Assembly: GCA_019925095.2 (NCBI GenBank)
Contig: JAHHIN020000030.1
Span: forward strand, 6,535,001 to 6,599,000
DNA from: Dendrolimus kikuchii
Lineage: Eukaryota; Arthropoda; Insecta; Lepidoptera; Lasiocampidae
Reading direction: 5' to 3'
Length of the DNA stretch: 64,000 bases
Shown here one piece after another: positions 10,628 through 20,943 of this stretch. The notes beneath the pieces were generated by a model. That model saw only the letters and a program-made list of their open reading frames with translations, was not told the DNA's origin and searched no databases. Position 1 is the stretch's first letter. Each line of letters starts with the position of its first letter. The translations under genes and the position numbers were made by a program.

Positions 10628-13600
10628 TTATTTCGTCCTCGGATGGACGAATTTGCCCTTCACGTAGGGAGGCTGGCAGAACCTCACTAACGTGGGGTGG
10701 GCAGCGTTGAGTCCCCCCGCTGCGCACACCGCGCAGTGGTGGTTCCGAGCCGTGCAGTCCGGCATCTTGTGTCCGCTCTTACCGCAGCGGAGACAGAAGT
10801 TAGTCCGGTCCGGCCACGTGTCCGGACAGGTCTGAGTGCCATGGCCGACGTTGTAACACCGGTAACAACGTATCGGTCTGGCCTCCAGTGCCTCCACCCT
10901 CGCCGAGGTGAAACCTACCACGAGGTAGCCCAGCTCGACGATGGCTTTAGCAGCAGCGACGGGGCACATCACGTACGATGCGCCCAAACCACCCGGTCCT
11001 GCACCGATGTGCTTCGTGCGCACGTCGTCGCGCCGGCAGCTGCCGGCGCGTGCGATCGCGTCATGCAGCCCATCGACCGTGACTGATTCGTCCAGCCCAG
11101 AGACGTAAAGCTCCCCACGCTTTACGGGGCGGACGACCTCAGCCATCCCTACAAGGGCTTCGCGCAGAGCCTCGGCGACGCGGTCCGCCTTGGCCGCGCT
11201 CTCGGGTCCCGGCTGGAACTCGAGGAGACGCGCGTCCCTGACGGTCCGCACTACCTTCAGCCCCTCGCGGAGGCCCATGGCCGCGATGTCGACCACCGTC
11301 GAGGCCTTTGCGAAGACCTCGCGATAACCGACACCCTTCGCGGCCGCTGCCGGCAGCAGTTTAATGATAACTGCGGCCGACTTCGGCTCGCGGAATACGA
11401 CCGTAGGCTTCGCAGCCTGTTTGCGCTGTTGCTGCCCCCGCCCCGTCGGCAGGGGAGCAGCTTGCGCCTGGGGGGGCGGGGGAGGGGGCCCGTCGGCCCT
11501 CGCCCCCTTACCTTTTTTCCGTTTGACGACCGTGGTCCACGCCCCCCCCTCCGGGGCGGGGGCGGGGGTGGGGGCCACGGGCGCCGGCGGTGGCGTGACG
11601 TGTGTGACGCGAGCGCGGACGACGGGCGCCGCGACGACTGGTGTCGCGGCCGCGGGCGCCGCCCGCTGCCTGGGGGCCGGCACCACAAGCGCGGGCTCCG
11701 TAGCGGAGGCCGCTGAAGCAGCGGCGGCGCGGCGGCGGCGCGCGCCGCCCTTCGCTGCTTTCTGAGCGTCCGCTTCACGCCTCCCCTGTGCTTCTTTTTT
11801 TGGGGGGCCGGTGGCAGTGGGGAGCCTGCCACCCCGACGGCTGGGGCCGCCACCACCTCCACCGGGACCGGGGTACTTGTTTCCCCCAGACCCCGCCGGA
11901 CGGCGGCGGCAGCCGTGACCGGTCTTGGCCTTCCGGTGGCCTGGTCGCGAGGCGCCGGTCTGGGCGCCGGCGCCTTACCTCGGTCAGCCGCGAGCGGCAG
12001 ACGGAGGGTCGGCGCGGGGTTCAGCCGGTCCTCGATCGCGGCAAATTGCGCGCGAACGAACGGCGCGACAGCGTCGAGCACGACGCGCAAGAACGCATCA
12101 AACTCCCCGCCGCCGGGCCCGATCGGGATGGACGTCGGCGCCGCCCCGTCGGCGGGCGCCGCGGCCGGTTCCGTCCCATCGACGGGAACCGGTTTTGGCC
12201 CTGCTACCGCAGCAGGGGCCGGACGCGGTTTTTAGCCGCAGCGAGCGCGGCGGGCGGTTCCGGAATCGCCGCCACCTCCGCCGTGACAGCCCGGGCCTTC
12301 CGCTTGACGGGTACGGGGGGCGGCGCCGCCACAACAGCGGGCGCCGGCTCCACGGCCGGAGCGGAGGCCTTTAGGGCCTTGCGCATTTCCTCAAACTCCT
12401 TACGGTAGGAAAGATTTTCCCCCCGCAATGAGTTCAATTCCATGCGCAAACGCGCATTTTCGTTTCCGAGCCTCCATGCCTCGGTTTCCGGATTTCGCGT
12501 GACCAGGGTGTCGACAATGTCCGACAACCTGCTCGCGGCATCCTTCAGCCGACGCACGTAGCCCCCCTTCAGATTGCCCGACGTCTGGGCAATTTGAAGG
12601 ATTTCGGCCACTTGGGCGCTCGCCGCGAGGCGAAGCTCCCCTGGGCCGAAGGACGAGACGTCCCCTACGAGGGCGGCGCACTGGCTAGCCGCTGCCAGTT
12701 TGGCGGCCGTGGCCTTGCGCGTCTTGCGCCCTTTTTCCCCCCCTCGGTGTGGAGGAAGGCCTCCGCACCCGCGAGTACCGACGCGGTTGCGCCCCCCACG
12801 GGGCGCAAAGGCGAGCGCGCGCGCGCTGGGGTGGAGGCACCCGACGTAGCGGCCGAGTCAGTGCCGCTGCTTTGGGACCGGTCCCAAAAGCGCGACCTCG
12901 ATCCGGCCACAAAAACGGGGGAACACGATATGGGCACGGTTGCCACCGAAGACGTGGACAGCGTCGCCGAACCCGTGGCCGATGGCATCGATGCTGAAAA
13001 CGACAAGCACGAAGACGCCGAATCCGCCGCCGCCGCTGCTGCCGAAGACGAGGACGTACCCGTCGTCGCCGCCGCCGCAGCCGCTGTATCCGCAGGCGCC
13101 GACATCGCGACAGCGGCTCCCGTCCCAGTAGGGAAGGCAGACGAAGGGGCCGCCGCTGTCGCGCCTACAGAGTCCCTGCACACGACCCCGGTTGTTGGCG
13201 CGAGTGAAGCCCGCGCGGCAACCGGTGTCGTGGAGCGGCCGCTCCCGACGCTGCAACCCGATATGTCGCAGACCGATGTCGTCGGCATGGGTGAAGCCCA
13301 TGCGCTATTCGACACCGTCGTCGTGGGGCACCCGCTCCCTGCCGCCGCCGATCCGGCCGCCGTATAGACCAAGCTACAGGCAGGCGAATTAGGGCGGGAA
13401 CAATTGAACGCGCGAATCGCACCGTCAAGCGCGTTCTCCAGCGAGTCTGGGACGCTACCGGACGGTGGGATGTCATCGTGCTCTACATACGCGCCGCCCC
13501 CGTGCACGGGTGAAGCCCACGCAGAGGTTGACGGCGCCATGCATGCGTACTCGACTATGGTGCTCGCGGCACTCACAGCCAGACAAACCGCCTGAGTTTG

Positions 13601-14015
13601 CCGCGAGCAGCACTTCCCTATCTATGTCTGGGCGTGCCGCACTGTTACGTGCCGCACGGCCAGACGGAGCCCTATGCGTGACGGGTGCCGCAGGTGGCCC
13701 CATCACGTTATTCCTAGCCTCGGGAGCGTCTATGGTGGGATCCACCACCGACGCCGCCCTTCCTAGCGAGTCAGGTGCCTCGGTTGCCGTCGTGATAACG
13801 GCAGCAGCCTGGCACCGCGGGTGAGGCCCGGCAGCAGACTTGCTGCGTCGGGCTGATAATTTAGGCGGGACTTTTTTCCGCCGCGTTTCGCCGATCTCGG
13901 CCATCTGCCAACCATCCTTGGCCTTTACGTGTCCCCTTTTACAAGGGGCACCCGAAAGCCCAGGGGCCGACTTGGAATCAGGGCATCCATTAATGGATGC
14001 CCTATCTCCCGCCAA
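10628..14015 (-). pseudogene. R1-clade ORF1 (gag-like, zinc knuckles), broken
   Basis: This is the nucleic-acid-binding ORF1 protein. The C-terminus (near 10700-10850) has CCHC knuckles CYRCYNVGHGTQTC and CLRCGKSGHKMPDC plus a third Cys/His cluster. The central part (near 12204-12611) is a predicted coiled coil (ENARLRMELNSLRGE), and the N-terminal half is Ala/Ser/Pro-rich. The frame is broken at about 13590, 12620, 12210 and 11690, and the start region is out of frame relative to copy 2. A CAA-to-TAA change ends the ORF at 10628, eight codons earlier than in copy 2. Confidence 0.8.
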
Positions 14016-14300
14016 GACCAGGAAAGCGCACCGGTGTGTCTGACAACACGAAATAACCGTTAAGTATTGCGTAATGCGCCGAAGCGCGCGAAAACAAAGC
14101 GAATAGAGCTTAAAAACTCACCTCAGTCGAAAAACAACTGATTCGCGCCGGAATCGAACTAAAAAACACTGTACACTGTCACTACACAACTATTATCGCA
14201 ATTTATCGCTTTTCAGGAGAGAAAAAGCGCGGAAAATTGCAATTTTCGAGAAGAGCACGGGCATTTGCGACTGCTTCGCACGAATGCCCTCCAGGAACTG

Positions 14301-14316
14301 AACCTAATATTAAGGA
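14301..14316. repeat. target-site duplication of R1 copy 1, right
   Basis: AACCTAATATTAAGGA, identical to 7014-7029. It lies directly next to the 5' end of the element, so copy 1 is not grossly 5'-truncated. Confidence 0.9.
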
Positions 14317-14470
14317 ATAATTTAACCTTAGATAACTCAATGAATTCTAATCTGGCGACATAGTTGGTGCAGATATTAGGTAGATCTTAAACAAACATAC
14401 TTAAGTTTATGAATTAAATACACATATTTAAATTACTTTATAAATTAAATACATAGAAACATATTTATAA

Positions 14471-14473
<3 letters not shown>

Positions 14474-14552
<79 letters not shown>
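14474..14552. repeat. (TA)n microsatellite
   Basis: About 39 uninterrupted AT/TA units inside dispersed repeat B. The related copy at 57859-57883 also has a TA run at this position. Confidence 0.95.
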
Positions 14553-14557
<5 letters not shown>

Positions 14558-14685
14558 TACTCTATACTATAGGAATAGTGTAATATTAATATGGATAATA
14601 CGAATAAATTGAAAAGTCATCTAGTATAAAGTAACCTCAGAGGAATGTAACTAAAATACATGATTCATTTTTAATCGATTTTCAG

Positions 14686-14755
14686 CTGCATCTTCATAGA
14701 ACACCAGTCAAAGAATAATAATTTTTATATGGAAGAACTATTACGAATCGAAATG
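14686..14755 (+). CDS. candidate host exon, 70 nt
   Basis: A pyrimidine-rich acceptor (aatcgattttcag) precedes it and a strong GTGAGT donor follows. Only one frame is open and it encodes CIFIEHQSKNNNFYMEELLRIEM, needing two bases from the preceding exon and ending in phase 0. No homology is recognised. It lies outside the identified transposons, but connection to the other plus-strand candidate exons is speculative. Confidence 0.3.
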
Positions 14756-14819
14756 GTGAGTATTTTCATGTGTTAGACTGACATTTTCTATGAAAACATG
14801 AAGAGACTATAAGCCTCCT

Positions 14820-14978
14820 GCAGAAGGTTTGCCGATGACTACTTACTATTATTGTATATACTTATGTAAAGTATATACAATAATAAATGTATTGCAACAA
14901 CTATTTATGTAATCTTTTTTTGTTTCCCCTACTGACCATCGACGCGTGACATCGTGAGGCTATCGGCAAACCTTCTGC
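14820..14978. mobile_element. short MITE with a perfect internal hairpin
   Basis: Perfect 17-bp terminal inverted repeats (GCAGAAGGTTTGCCGAT / ATCGGCAAACCTTCTGC) enclose 125 bp. Inside, 14847-14863 and 14869-14885 form a perfect 17-bp stem with a 5-nt loop. There is no ORF and no clear target duplication. Confidence 0.6.
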
Positions 14979-15333
14979 GCGCGGGTAATAGTGAACGCGG
15001 TGCCAACTATTATTGTAGTCTGTCAAGCTCACAAGTTAACGGCCAGCTCCTATATCTTCTTATTCATTCACTTACCCTACCATCGGTTGAATTTTAACAT
15101 GCATCATCATAAATATATTGACCGCATTGAAAGTGTGCAAAAGCCTTTTATTCGACATCATTATAGCATGCACTAATAATAATTTAAAGACTTATTCGGT
15201 ACTGAATTTATTAACCTAATGATTGATTAAACTTAATGATTGAATTCACAAATTTAAATTTGTTAAAAGATACACGTATATGACATCCTTCAGATACGCT
15301 TTCACACACTTGGAACAATGAATCGACATAACG
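14979..15333. other. unassigned AT-rich DNA
   Basis: No gene recognised. A minus-strand copy of the short gtgaatgaata repeat lies at 15048-15085. Confidence 0.4.
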
Positions 15334-15535
15334 ATGTTAACGCGCAAGCCAGCGCGTGTTCTCTACAAAAGAACGTTCCTTACGCGGTCTCGTAGTCTAC
15401 TAAATTGGCGGGAGGCCGTTGTATGCGAGCCGAGCGCCGGAGGTGGAGAGGGGCTGCAGTGGGAATACGAAGACTCTTGCGGCTGGTACTTCGTGCACGG
15501 GTTCAAGGGACAGGGGAACCGTGAGGCCCCCGCGC
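15334..15535 (+). other. GC-rich open stretch, unassigned
   Basis: A local GC-rich island open on both strands; the plus frame includes WEYEDSCGWYFVHGFKGQG. The sequence is interrupted by the hAT-type MITE at 15536 and resumes at 15981 (acgaatgcttttgccgcgc). It could be a fragment of an exon, a promoter or an unrecognised repeat; nothing decides between these. Confidence 0.25.
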
Positions 15536-15972
15536 TAGGGTTGCCAACCATACTTTATAATAATGTATCCTACTTTATTTTTGGTAAATATTCTTTATAC
15601 TTTTGCATAAAAATAAAGTATGTGAAAATAGTCTATTTCCAATATTAACTCTGATGCGTAAAATGAAATGCTTATATGGTTTATTACTGAACTATTATCG
15701 ATCCAGCTTTCCCTAAAAGAGTTTATTCAGTAATGAATCTAAAATGGTGAGAAGGAAGGAACAGGACATCTATAAATTTAATAAAAAGTGAATTATTTGT
15801 TTATTTAAATTTAAATTGGGAATGTAAAGATAGCTTCCAAAAATTTAAGGATAATGAAAAGTTGTTAGAAGAAATAAATAAAAAATTTAAAAAAAAATTC
15901 TTCCAAATACTTAATTTTCCCCTACTTAAAAATACAATACGTTATTTTTCACAAAAATAGTTGGCAACCCTA
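15536..15972. mobile_element. hAT-type MITE
   Basis: A 437-bp element with perfect 13-bp ends TAGGGTTGCCAAC / GTTGGCAACCCTA and a perfect 8-bp duplication CCCCGCGC (15528-15535 and 15973-15980). An 8-bp target site is characteristic of hAT transposons. The AT-rich interior has only a short Lys-rich ORF that is best treated as chance. Confidence 0.85.
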
Positions 15973-16146
15973 CCCCGCGCACGAATGCTTTTGCCGCGCT
16001 ATAACATTTAGTTTTATGCTATAGGAGAAAGATCCAATACTCTAGATCCATATCTTGATCTTCGCAAAAAGTTTCACCTCCTGTCTCTTAAAGACAGATG
16101 ACAAGTTGCTGATTTTCCGCTTCTCATAAAAGCTCTCTTGTTTATT

Positions 16147-16198
16147 TTTGATTGCAGGAGTTCAGTTACTATCGCCTATAGACATTTGCAACACCAAT
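16147..16198 (-). repeat. family A retroposon fragment with internal deletion
   Basis: The tail block (gcaggagttcag) is joined directly to ttac-atcgcctat-gacatttgcaacaccaa. About 40 bp that lie between these blocks in other copies are missing. Confidence 0.6.
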
Positions 16199-16351
16199 AT
16201 TGATGGTCCAGACCTAAGCAAGGTCCACTTTAACATTCCAGCGAAGTTTGTACTATTTAATAAACCTATTAAATTCATTTCTTGTGCAAGTAATTATTTA
16301 AACAATGCAAGTCAATACGATGATATCGACCCGCTAGTTATCAGTATTTAA
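16199..16351 (+). other. open stretch of unknown origin
   Basis: Following the family A fragment, the plus strand stays open for about 50 codons (IDGPDLSKVHFNIPAKFVLF...) to a TAA. No splice acceptor other than that inside the retroposon fragment is evident. It may be a terminal exon or chance; I do not recognise the protein. Confidence 0.2.
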
Positions 16352-16794
16352 GAAGCTAAGCGGTGTCGAAGCTTTAAATTTTCCAACAAAGACTAATATA
16401 TCTCGGTGCCTTTTTTACATCTGCATGTTAGTTATAATCAATAGCTTATTCGTGGAAACCTGTCTTTCTGTTGTTAATTGTAGTTATCTATACAAATGTA
16501 TTTTAGCTGTAGGTTTTCCATAAATAAATTACTTGTATGGAGCTTATGTCTTATAACGGTCAGTCGGTAAGATATAGGAATGGGCTGTAAGGGTCCCATA
16601 TACGATCCTGCAGGTGAGCGGGGTTTCCAGTACTTAAGAGGCATTCTGCTTGGTGTTATAGGACGCAATGCAGGTTGCAACAACATTCACAGTCCAGCAT
16701 TGTGCGGTGGATTGCAATGCATGACCTTGAATAGGCCTCTCATTGTCATACCTTAATATTCTTCTATGATACTATGTTAATTTTTCTTTTACAG

Positions 16795-16877
16795 ATAGCA
16801 ACTTGGATATAATACGGACTCGAATTACTTATTTTAAAAAATATTGCAAATATATGAATAAACATATCAATAATTAG
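16795..16877 (+). CDS. candidate 3'-terminal host exon
   Basis: A strong polypyrimidine acceptor (ttaatttttcttttacag) precedes it. With one base from the previous exon, the frame encodes about 26 residues (SNLDIIRTRITYFKKYCKYM...) to TAG. An AATAAA lies at 16857-16862. The phase fits the 38-nt candidate exons, which leave one base, but the linkage is not demonstrated. Confidence 0.3.
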
Positions 16878-16949
16878 TTTTATTTACGACTATAATAGCA
16901 TGTGCTGGCGAAAATTTAATTCGCGTTGTCATGACAGCGACATATGTTC

Positions 16950-17650
16950 ACGATGGCTACGTTCCACAAAAGACAACGGCCACGTTTACGACCGTTATTT
17001 TTCCCGTTCCACTTGCTTGAGGGCGTTACGATCACAAACTAGTGGAACGGATTATGGAGCGTTGATGTCATAAACGACGGAATACACAAATGTCATTGGC
17101 TGATTTGAAAATTGCGCCTTTTTCAATGGCAATCTCACAAGACCTAAAATGCTCCTTCTGCCGTTCCACTAGGCGACCGTGGTCGTTATGGTCGTGGCGA
17201 AAACGTCACTAATGCCGACAACATTTTCGATCACATTGGCTACGTTCCATTAGGGACTTACAACGACCACGTTCACGACCGCGATTTTACCCGTTCCACT
17301 TGCTTGCCAGCGTTACAATCGTAAACCCAAGTGGAACGGCTATTCGACCAACCACTTGACATGGGTCGTTGTGAGCGTTGTGTGATCGAAAATGATGACG
17401 TCATTAGTGACGTTTTCGCCATGACCACAACGATCGCGGTCGCCTTGTGGAACGGCTAATTGAGCATTTTGGGCGTTGTGAGCTACTAATGGAACGCCCT
17501 GACAGTGATCCATGAATGATCCATGTGAAGACGTGGCTCGAATAACCGCTCCACTTGAGTTTACGATTGTGACGCCGGCAAGCAAGTAGAACGGGAAAAA
17601 TTGCGGTCGTGAACGTGGTCGTTGTCAATCTCTAATGGAACGTAGCCAGA
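16950..17650. mobile_element. cluster of 'GTTCCATTAG' MITEs
   Basis: One intact copy (17238-17501, ends GGCTACGTTCC... and ...GGAACGCCCTG) lies between partial or rearranged copies at 16953-17217 and 17545-17646. The intact copy carries the ATGACGTCAT palindrome at 17395-17404, as do the copies near 1 kb. Confidence 0.65.
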
Positions 17651-17814
17651 ATGGTGATTTGTTGATTTAACTGCGTGAGTTATTCGCATAAGAATCAAAA
17701 AGGTCGACCATATCTGTTATTTTAGACCAGGTAATTAAAAATCAGAGTATGGAATGATCGGTTGTCTATTAACCAAAGAGTACATTGATATTACCCATAA
17801 CACAAGCGTAACTA

Positions 17815-17828
17815 TATATATATATATA

Positions 17829-17886
<58 letters not shown>
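17815..17886. repeat. (TA)n microsatellite
   Basis: A TA run with one interruption (tatatactatata) followed by imperfect ATT repeats to about 17935. Confidence 0.9.
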
Positions 17887-17891
<5 letters not shown>

Positions 17892-18030
17892 TATATGTTA
17901 TTATTATATATGTTATTCTTCTTCTTATTCTTCTTCACAATGTGTGTCTGCCGATTATAAAAAAAAAATAAGTTTTCATTTTACCGGTAGCAATAATTAG
18001 AGTTCAAGAGAATGACTTTTAATACTGTTT

Positions 18031-19029
18031 TTATATAACTGACTTTTTCTTTTTCCTTTTCAAACTCTCCAAATCCTCATGATATTCTTTATAATCTGAA
18101 GAAGAATTATATGTATAAACTTTGTTACCTTCTTTACGGACTACATGCTTCTTTTTAGTACTAACTTCTTCGATCTTCTCTTTAGACCTAGCTTCTTTAA
18201 CAGTTTTGTTTACGCCTCTTAAAGGTTTACCCATAAACTGTGTTAATCTAGAAATTTCAGTGTTTGAATATTCTTCATTAGATTTAATATGTTTTGAATC
18301 AACTCTTTGTGCAGTTTTTATATCATCTGTGTCAATGCTCTTATTGAGTTGTGAATTTAAATTCTCCTCCGAGAGTTGTTCACTTACATTTTCTACGTCT
18401 TCTGCATCTTTTAATTCTTTATTAATAACTAAATCATTTATATAATTTAAATTTTCGTCTTTCAGCTCAGTGTTATTAATCTCTTCACTGTTAGATTTTT
18501 CTTTCTCATTACTTGTACTAACTCGATTTCTCACGTCTTTTTGTGATATTTTGTCTTTTTCTAAGTCACTATTATTTGCTTTTGACTTATAATCATCTGT
18601 ATTCATATTGCTAACTTCTCTAACATCTATGTTACGTTGCTTCAATAAATGTTTAAAATTTAGTGTCAAGTCAGTATTTTTGTAATCTTTCTTAATAAAT
18701 TCATCATCGAATCTGTAATTGAAGTTATTATCTTTCTTCGTATTCCATTTGTCTTCAGTTTCATACATATCTTTGGTATTTCGTATTTTTTCATCGAAAC
18801 GAGCTAGTTTTGCTTCATTATTATATAAATCATTAACTTTGCTAAATTTTTGGTCATTTTCAAATTGATCACCATGTCTAAACATCGTATAGTTAGCTTT
18901 TTCGATCTGCATGATTTTCTTAGCTGCTTTTTCAGCAATTTTCTCGGCGAGTTCATCAAATTTCTCAGATGTTAGCAATTTGTTTATGAAATCATTTATT
19001 TCTGATGGCCTCGGTCTATCCCATGGCAT
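18031..19029 (-). CDS. hypothetical highly charged protein (single long ORF)
   Basis: A 332-codon ORF, exceptionally long for this AT-rich background and therefore likely a real exon. The start chosen is the ATG giving MPWDRPRPSEINDFINKLL; six codons further up is a TTG, and just before that a possible acceptor (ctttacattaag) could join an upstream exon, for example one with a signal peptide. The protein is rich in Lys, Glu, Asp, Asn and Ser, with helical N-terminal stretches (FDELAEKIAEKAAKKIMQIEK) and no Cys, membrane segment or known domain. It ends in a basic tail (SLKRKKKKSVI). An ATTAAA about 15 bp after the stop could serve polyadenylation. Function unknown. A lineage-specific or secreted low-complexity protein is possible. 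Confidence 0.6.
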   Translation of the reverse strand: MPWDRPRPSEINDFINKLLTSEKFDELAEKIAEKAAKKIMQIEKANYTMFRHGDQFENDQKFSKVNDLYNNEAKLARFDEKIRNTKDMYETEDKWNTKKDNNFNYRFDDEFIKKDYKNTDLTLNFKHLLKQRNIDVREVSNMNTDDYKSKANNSDLEKDKISQKDVRNRVSTSNEKEKSNSEEINNTELKDENLNYINDLVINKELKDAEDVENVSEQLSEENLNSQLNKSIDTDDIKTAQRVDSKHIKSNEEYSNTEISRLTQFMGKPLRGVNKTVKEARSKEKIEEVSTKKKHVVRKEGNKVYTYNSSSDYKEYHEDLESLKRKKKKSVI

Positions 19030-19170
19030 TGAATATGATGCATGCAAGATTGTACCTTAATGTAAAGTATAAAGAATTTATTTACAATAAAACTAATACA
19101 ATGAAGATAAGTGAACCTTAACTAAACCTAATATTAATTATATTGAATTCTACCTATAATCCCTTAATAC

Positions 19171-19647
19171 TGTTACGAGTTGCAGGACTCGAATTAAAAT
19201 GCCGTTGGAATTATTATAGAGTTTATTAGAACTATACAAACACGTATAACACAGGTACAAATATAAGCGAACACAACAAATCCAAACGTAATGTAGAAGG
19301 TCGTAATTCAATAAAACGCGCAAAGTCCGTCACTAATAGATTCCCAAATGTACACACGTCTCGCCTTGATCGTTTTATACTGCACAAATGCAGTGTGCCC
19401 GCCCGGCAACGTGACCGAATTTCCTAGTCAGCTTGTACTTTATATCCGTAACACCTGGCTAATGATTACAAAACAACAATAGGCTGTCCTCTAGAAACGT
19501 ATGCTAATAAATAAGTAAACCAACGAAGACGATCATAAAAGGATTACAATAGTTTCAATGTTATTAGTTCAAATACCGACGGGTAATAAATGTGCTTCTA
19601 CAAATCTGTACGTAGAATTTGTCTTTGTCGGCGCCTAGGTTGTAACA
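19171..19647 (+). mobile_element. solo LTR 1
   Basis: A 477-bp sequence beginning TGTTACGAGTTGCAGG and ending GGTTGTAACA, with terminal TGTTAC/GTAACA and a perfect 4-bp duplication ATAC (19167-19170 and 19648-19651). The structure fits a solo LTR of a Ty3/gypsy-type element left by LTR-LTR recombination. A second, split copy lies at 22722-28139. No internal region of this family is present, so orientation is arbitrary. Confidence 0.75.
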
Positions 19648-19755
19648 ATACTTTTACTGTAAAACGGGGTCTAAGTGGACCTCAACGTCTCCCACTTGCT
19701 CAGGCTTACTCAAGGCTAACTGACAACCGTTTCTCATCCGGGGCTTGATCTAGGA

Positions 19756-19773
19756 GGGGGGGGGGGGGGGGGG
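19756..19773 (+). repeat. G18 homopolymer
   Basis: Eighteen consecutive G. Such runs are prone to polymerase slippage and sequencing error, so the exact length is uncertain. Confidence 0.9.
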
Positions 19774-19974
19774 AAGCCAGGCCCCGGGCGACCAGTTCAA
19801 ACTTCGCAGACAAATACACGACTCACCACTAACTAAACTTTGACCGCTGAGACGTCAAGTACTTGCAAGCACATAAATTATTTGTCGTGGGGCGTGTAGG
19901 CGTAGGTTAAAAACCACTGAGGCCCGCGTGCGCGCAACTAGTACAATGGGCAAGTCAAGTGTATTATCTTTTTT

Positions 19975-20283
19975 TTTTTATTGCCGGAGATCAGCAGACA
20001 GGCAGACGGCCCACTTGATGGAAAGCGGTTACCATCGCCTATGGACATTTGCAACACCAAAGTTGCTACAAATGCGCTGCTGCTCTCTTAAGGGAGACGA
20101 ACCTGGTCACTGATGCCGGAACACAACTCAAGGTTGTTATGGCGACATACTTTAGACCAGGGGTGGTAGCCATCCAGTCGGGCGAATGCCCTACCACCTG
20201 GCTGTAGGTTGTTAAGTCGCCTCTTACGACAGGCCGCCCCAACGCAGGAAATTGTATTCTTTCTCCGTTCCTGCACGGATAAA
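19975..20283 (-). repeat. family A retroposon, full length
   Basis: Complete copy: tail ttttttattgccggagatcagcag at left, head ...ttctccgttcctgcacggat at right. Next to it, 20284-20417 contains a further block (caccaatcgagccagccctaagagctgtgatgg...) related to 5480-5565, which suggests a longer parent element. Confidence 0.8.
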
Positions 20284-20417
20284 ATCGGATCCGGGACTGT
20301 TCACACCTAGACTCTGTGATGCGTTGTATCTCACCAATCGAGCCAGCCCTAAGAGCTGTGATGGAGCTAATATTAAATCCAGCATGGCTCTTCCATGTCC
20401 AAAAACAGAGATGACGG

Positions 20418-20695
20418 ACGAGACGTCCAGATGGAAAGCGGTTACCGTCGCCTATGGACATTTGTAACAGCGAAGGTGCTATCAACGCTGCTACACTCTT
20501 AAGGGACACTGGTTACTAATGCCGGAACACAACTCAAGGTTGTTATGGCGGCATACTCTAGACAAAGAGTGGTAGCCATCCAGACGGGCAAATACTCTAC
20601 TACCTGACTGTGGGTTTTTTTTGTCACCTCTTACGACAGGTCACCCGAACGCAGGAAATTGTTTTCTTTCTCCGTTCCTGCATGGATAAAATTCT
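20418..20695 (-). repeat. family A retroposon, second copy
   Basis: Lacks the tail and begins at agatggaaagcggttacc. It ends at ttcctgcatggataaaatt. Arranged head-to-tail with the copy at 19975-20283. Confidence 0.8.
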
Positions 20696-20943
20696 AGGCT
20701 ATACCGAGTTACGTTTCATTCTCACAAAACTTACATAATAAATAAAAAATTAAATCCATAGTAATTTTAAATCTGGTACACATTTTATTACCAAACACTA
20801 TTTCAAATAAAATCACAACTCTATAAAAAAACATTTTAAGGAGAATATTTTTAAATTTTCTTACATATAAAATAGTTATACAATTTAACAATCGCGGCTT
20901 TACTTGCACAATTTTCCAGTGCACAACCCAAAAAATGTCAGAC

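Larger units (their letters stand above)
7030..14300 (-). mobile_element. R1-clade non-LTR retrotransposon, copy 1 (near full length)
   Basis: A 7271-bp LINE with a poly-A tail (T-run at 7030-7043), 3' UTR, ORF2 (endonuclease plus reverse transcriptase), ORF1 with zinc knuckles and a 5' UTR, in that order from left. A perfect 16-bp target duplication flanks it. It is GC-rich (CG-dense ORF1) in AT-rich surroundings. ORF1 and ORF2 carry frameshifts, and ORF2 lacks 10 codons present in copy 2, so it is inactive. The R1 clade is inferred from ORF architecture and the endonuclease opening (ANVNHSPTAQDL). The target is not rDNA. Confidence 0.9.
6895..14560 (-). repeat. dispersed repeat B, split by an R1-clade LINE
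   Basis: The sequence 6895-7029 plus 14317-14560, read on the minus strand, matches 57830-58078: (TA)n, tgcaccaacta-at-gc-aga, then a tail ...tttggtgagcaataaagtgttatctat. The R1 element at 7030-14300 separates the two halves. The tail suggests the 3' end of a non-LTR element, but no ORF is attached and the family is not named. Confidence 0.7.

Noticed and set aside
12594..13367. 257-codon plus-strand ORF rich in Ala/Asp/Glu
   Set aside because: Exact antisense of the Ala/Ser-rich part of R1 copy 1 ORF1; shadow frame.
15780..15960. Lys-rich plus-strand open stretch as host exon
   Set aside because: It lies wholly inside the hAT-type MITE defined by 13-bp TIRs and an 8-bp duplication.
17754..17960. 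68-codon ORF with YIYIYI repeats
   Set aside because: It is a translation of a TA microsatellite.
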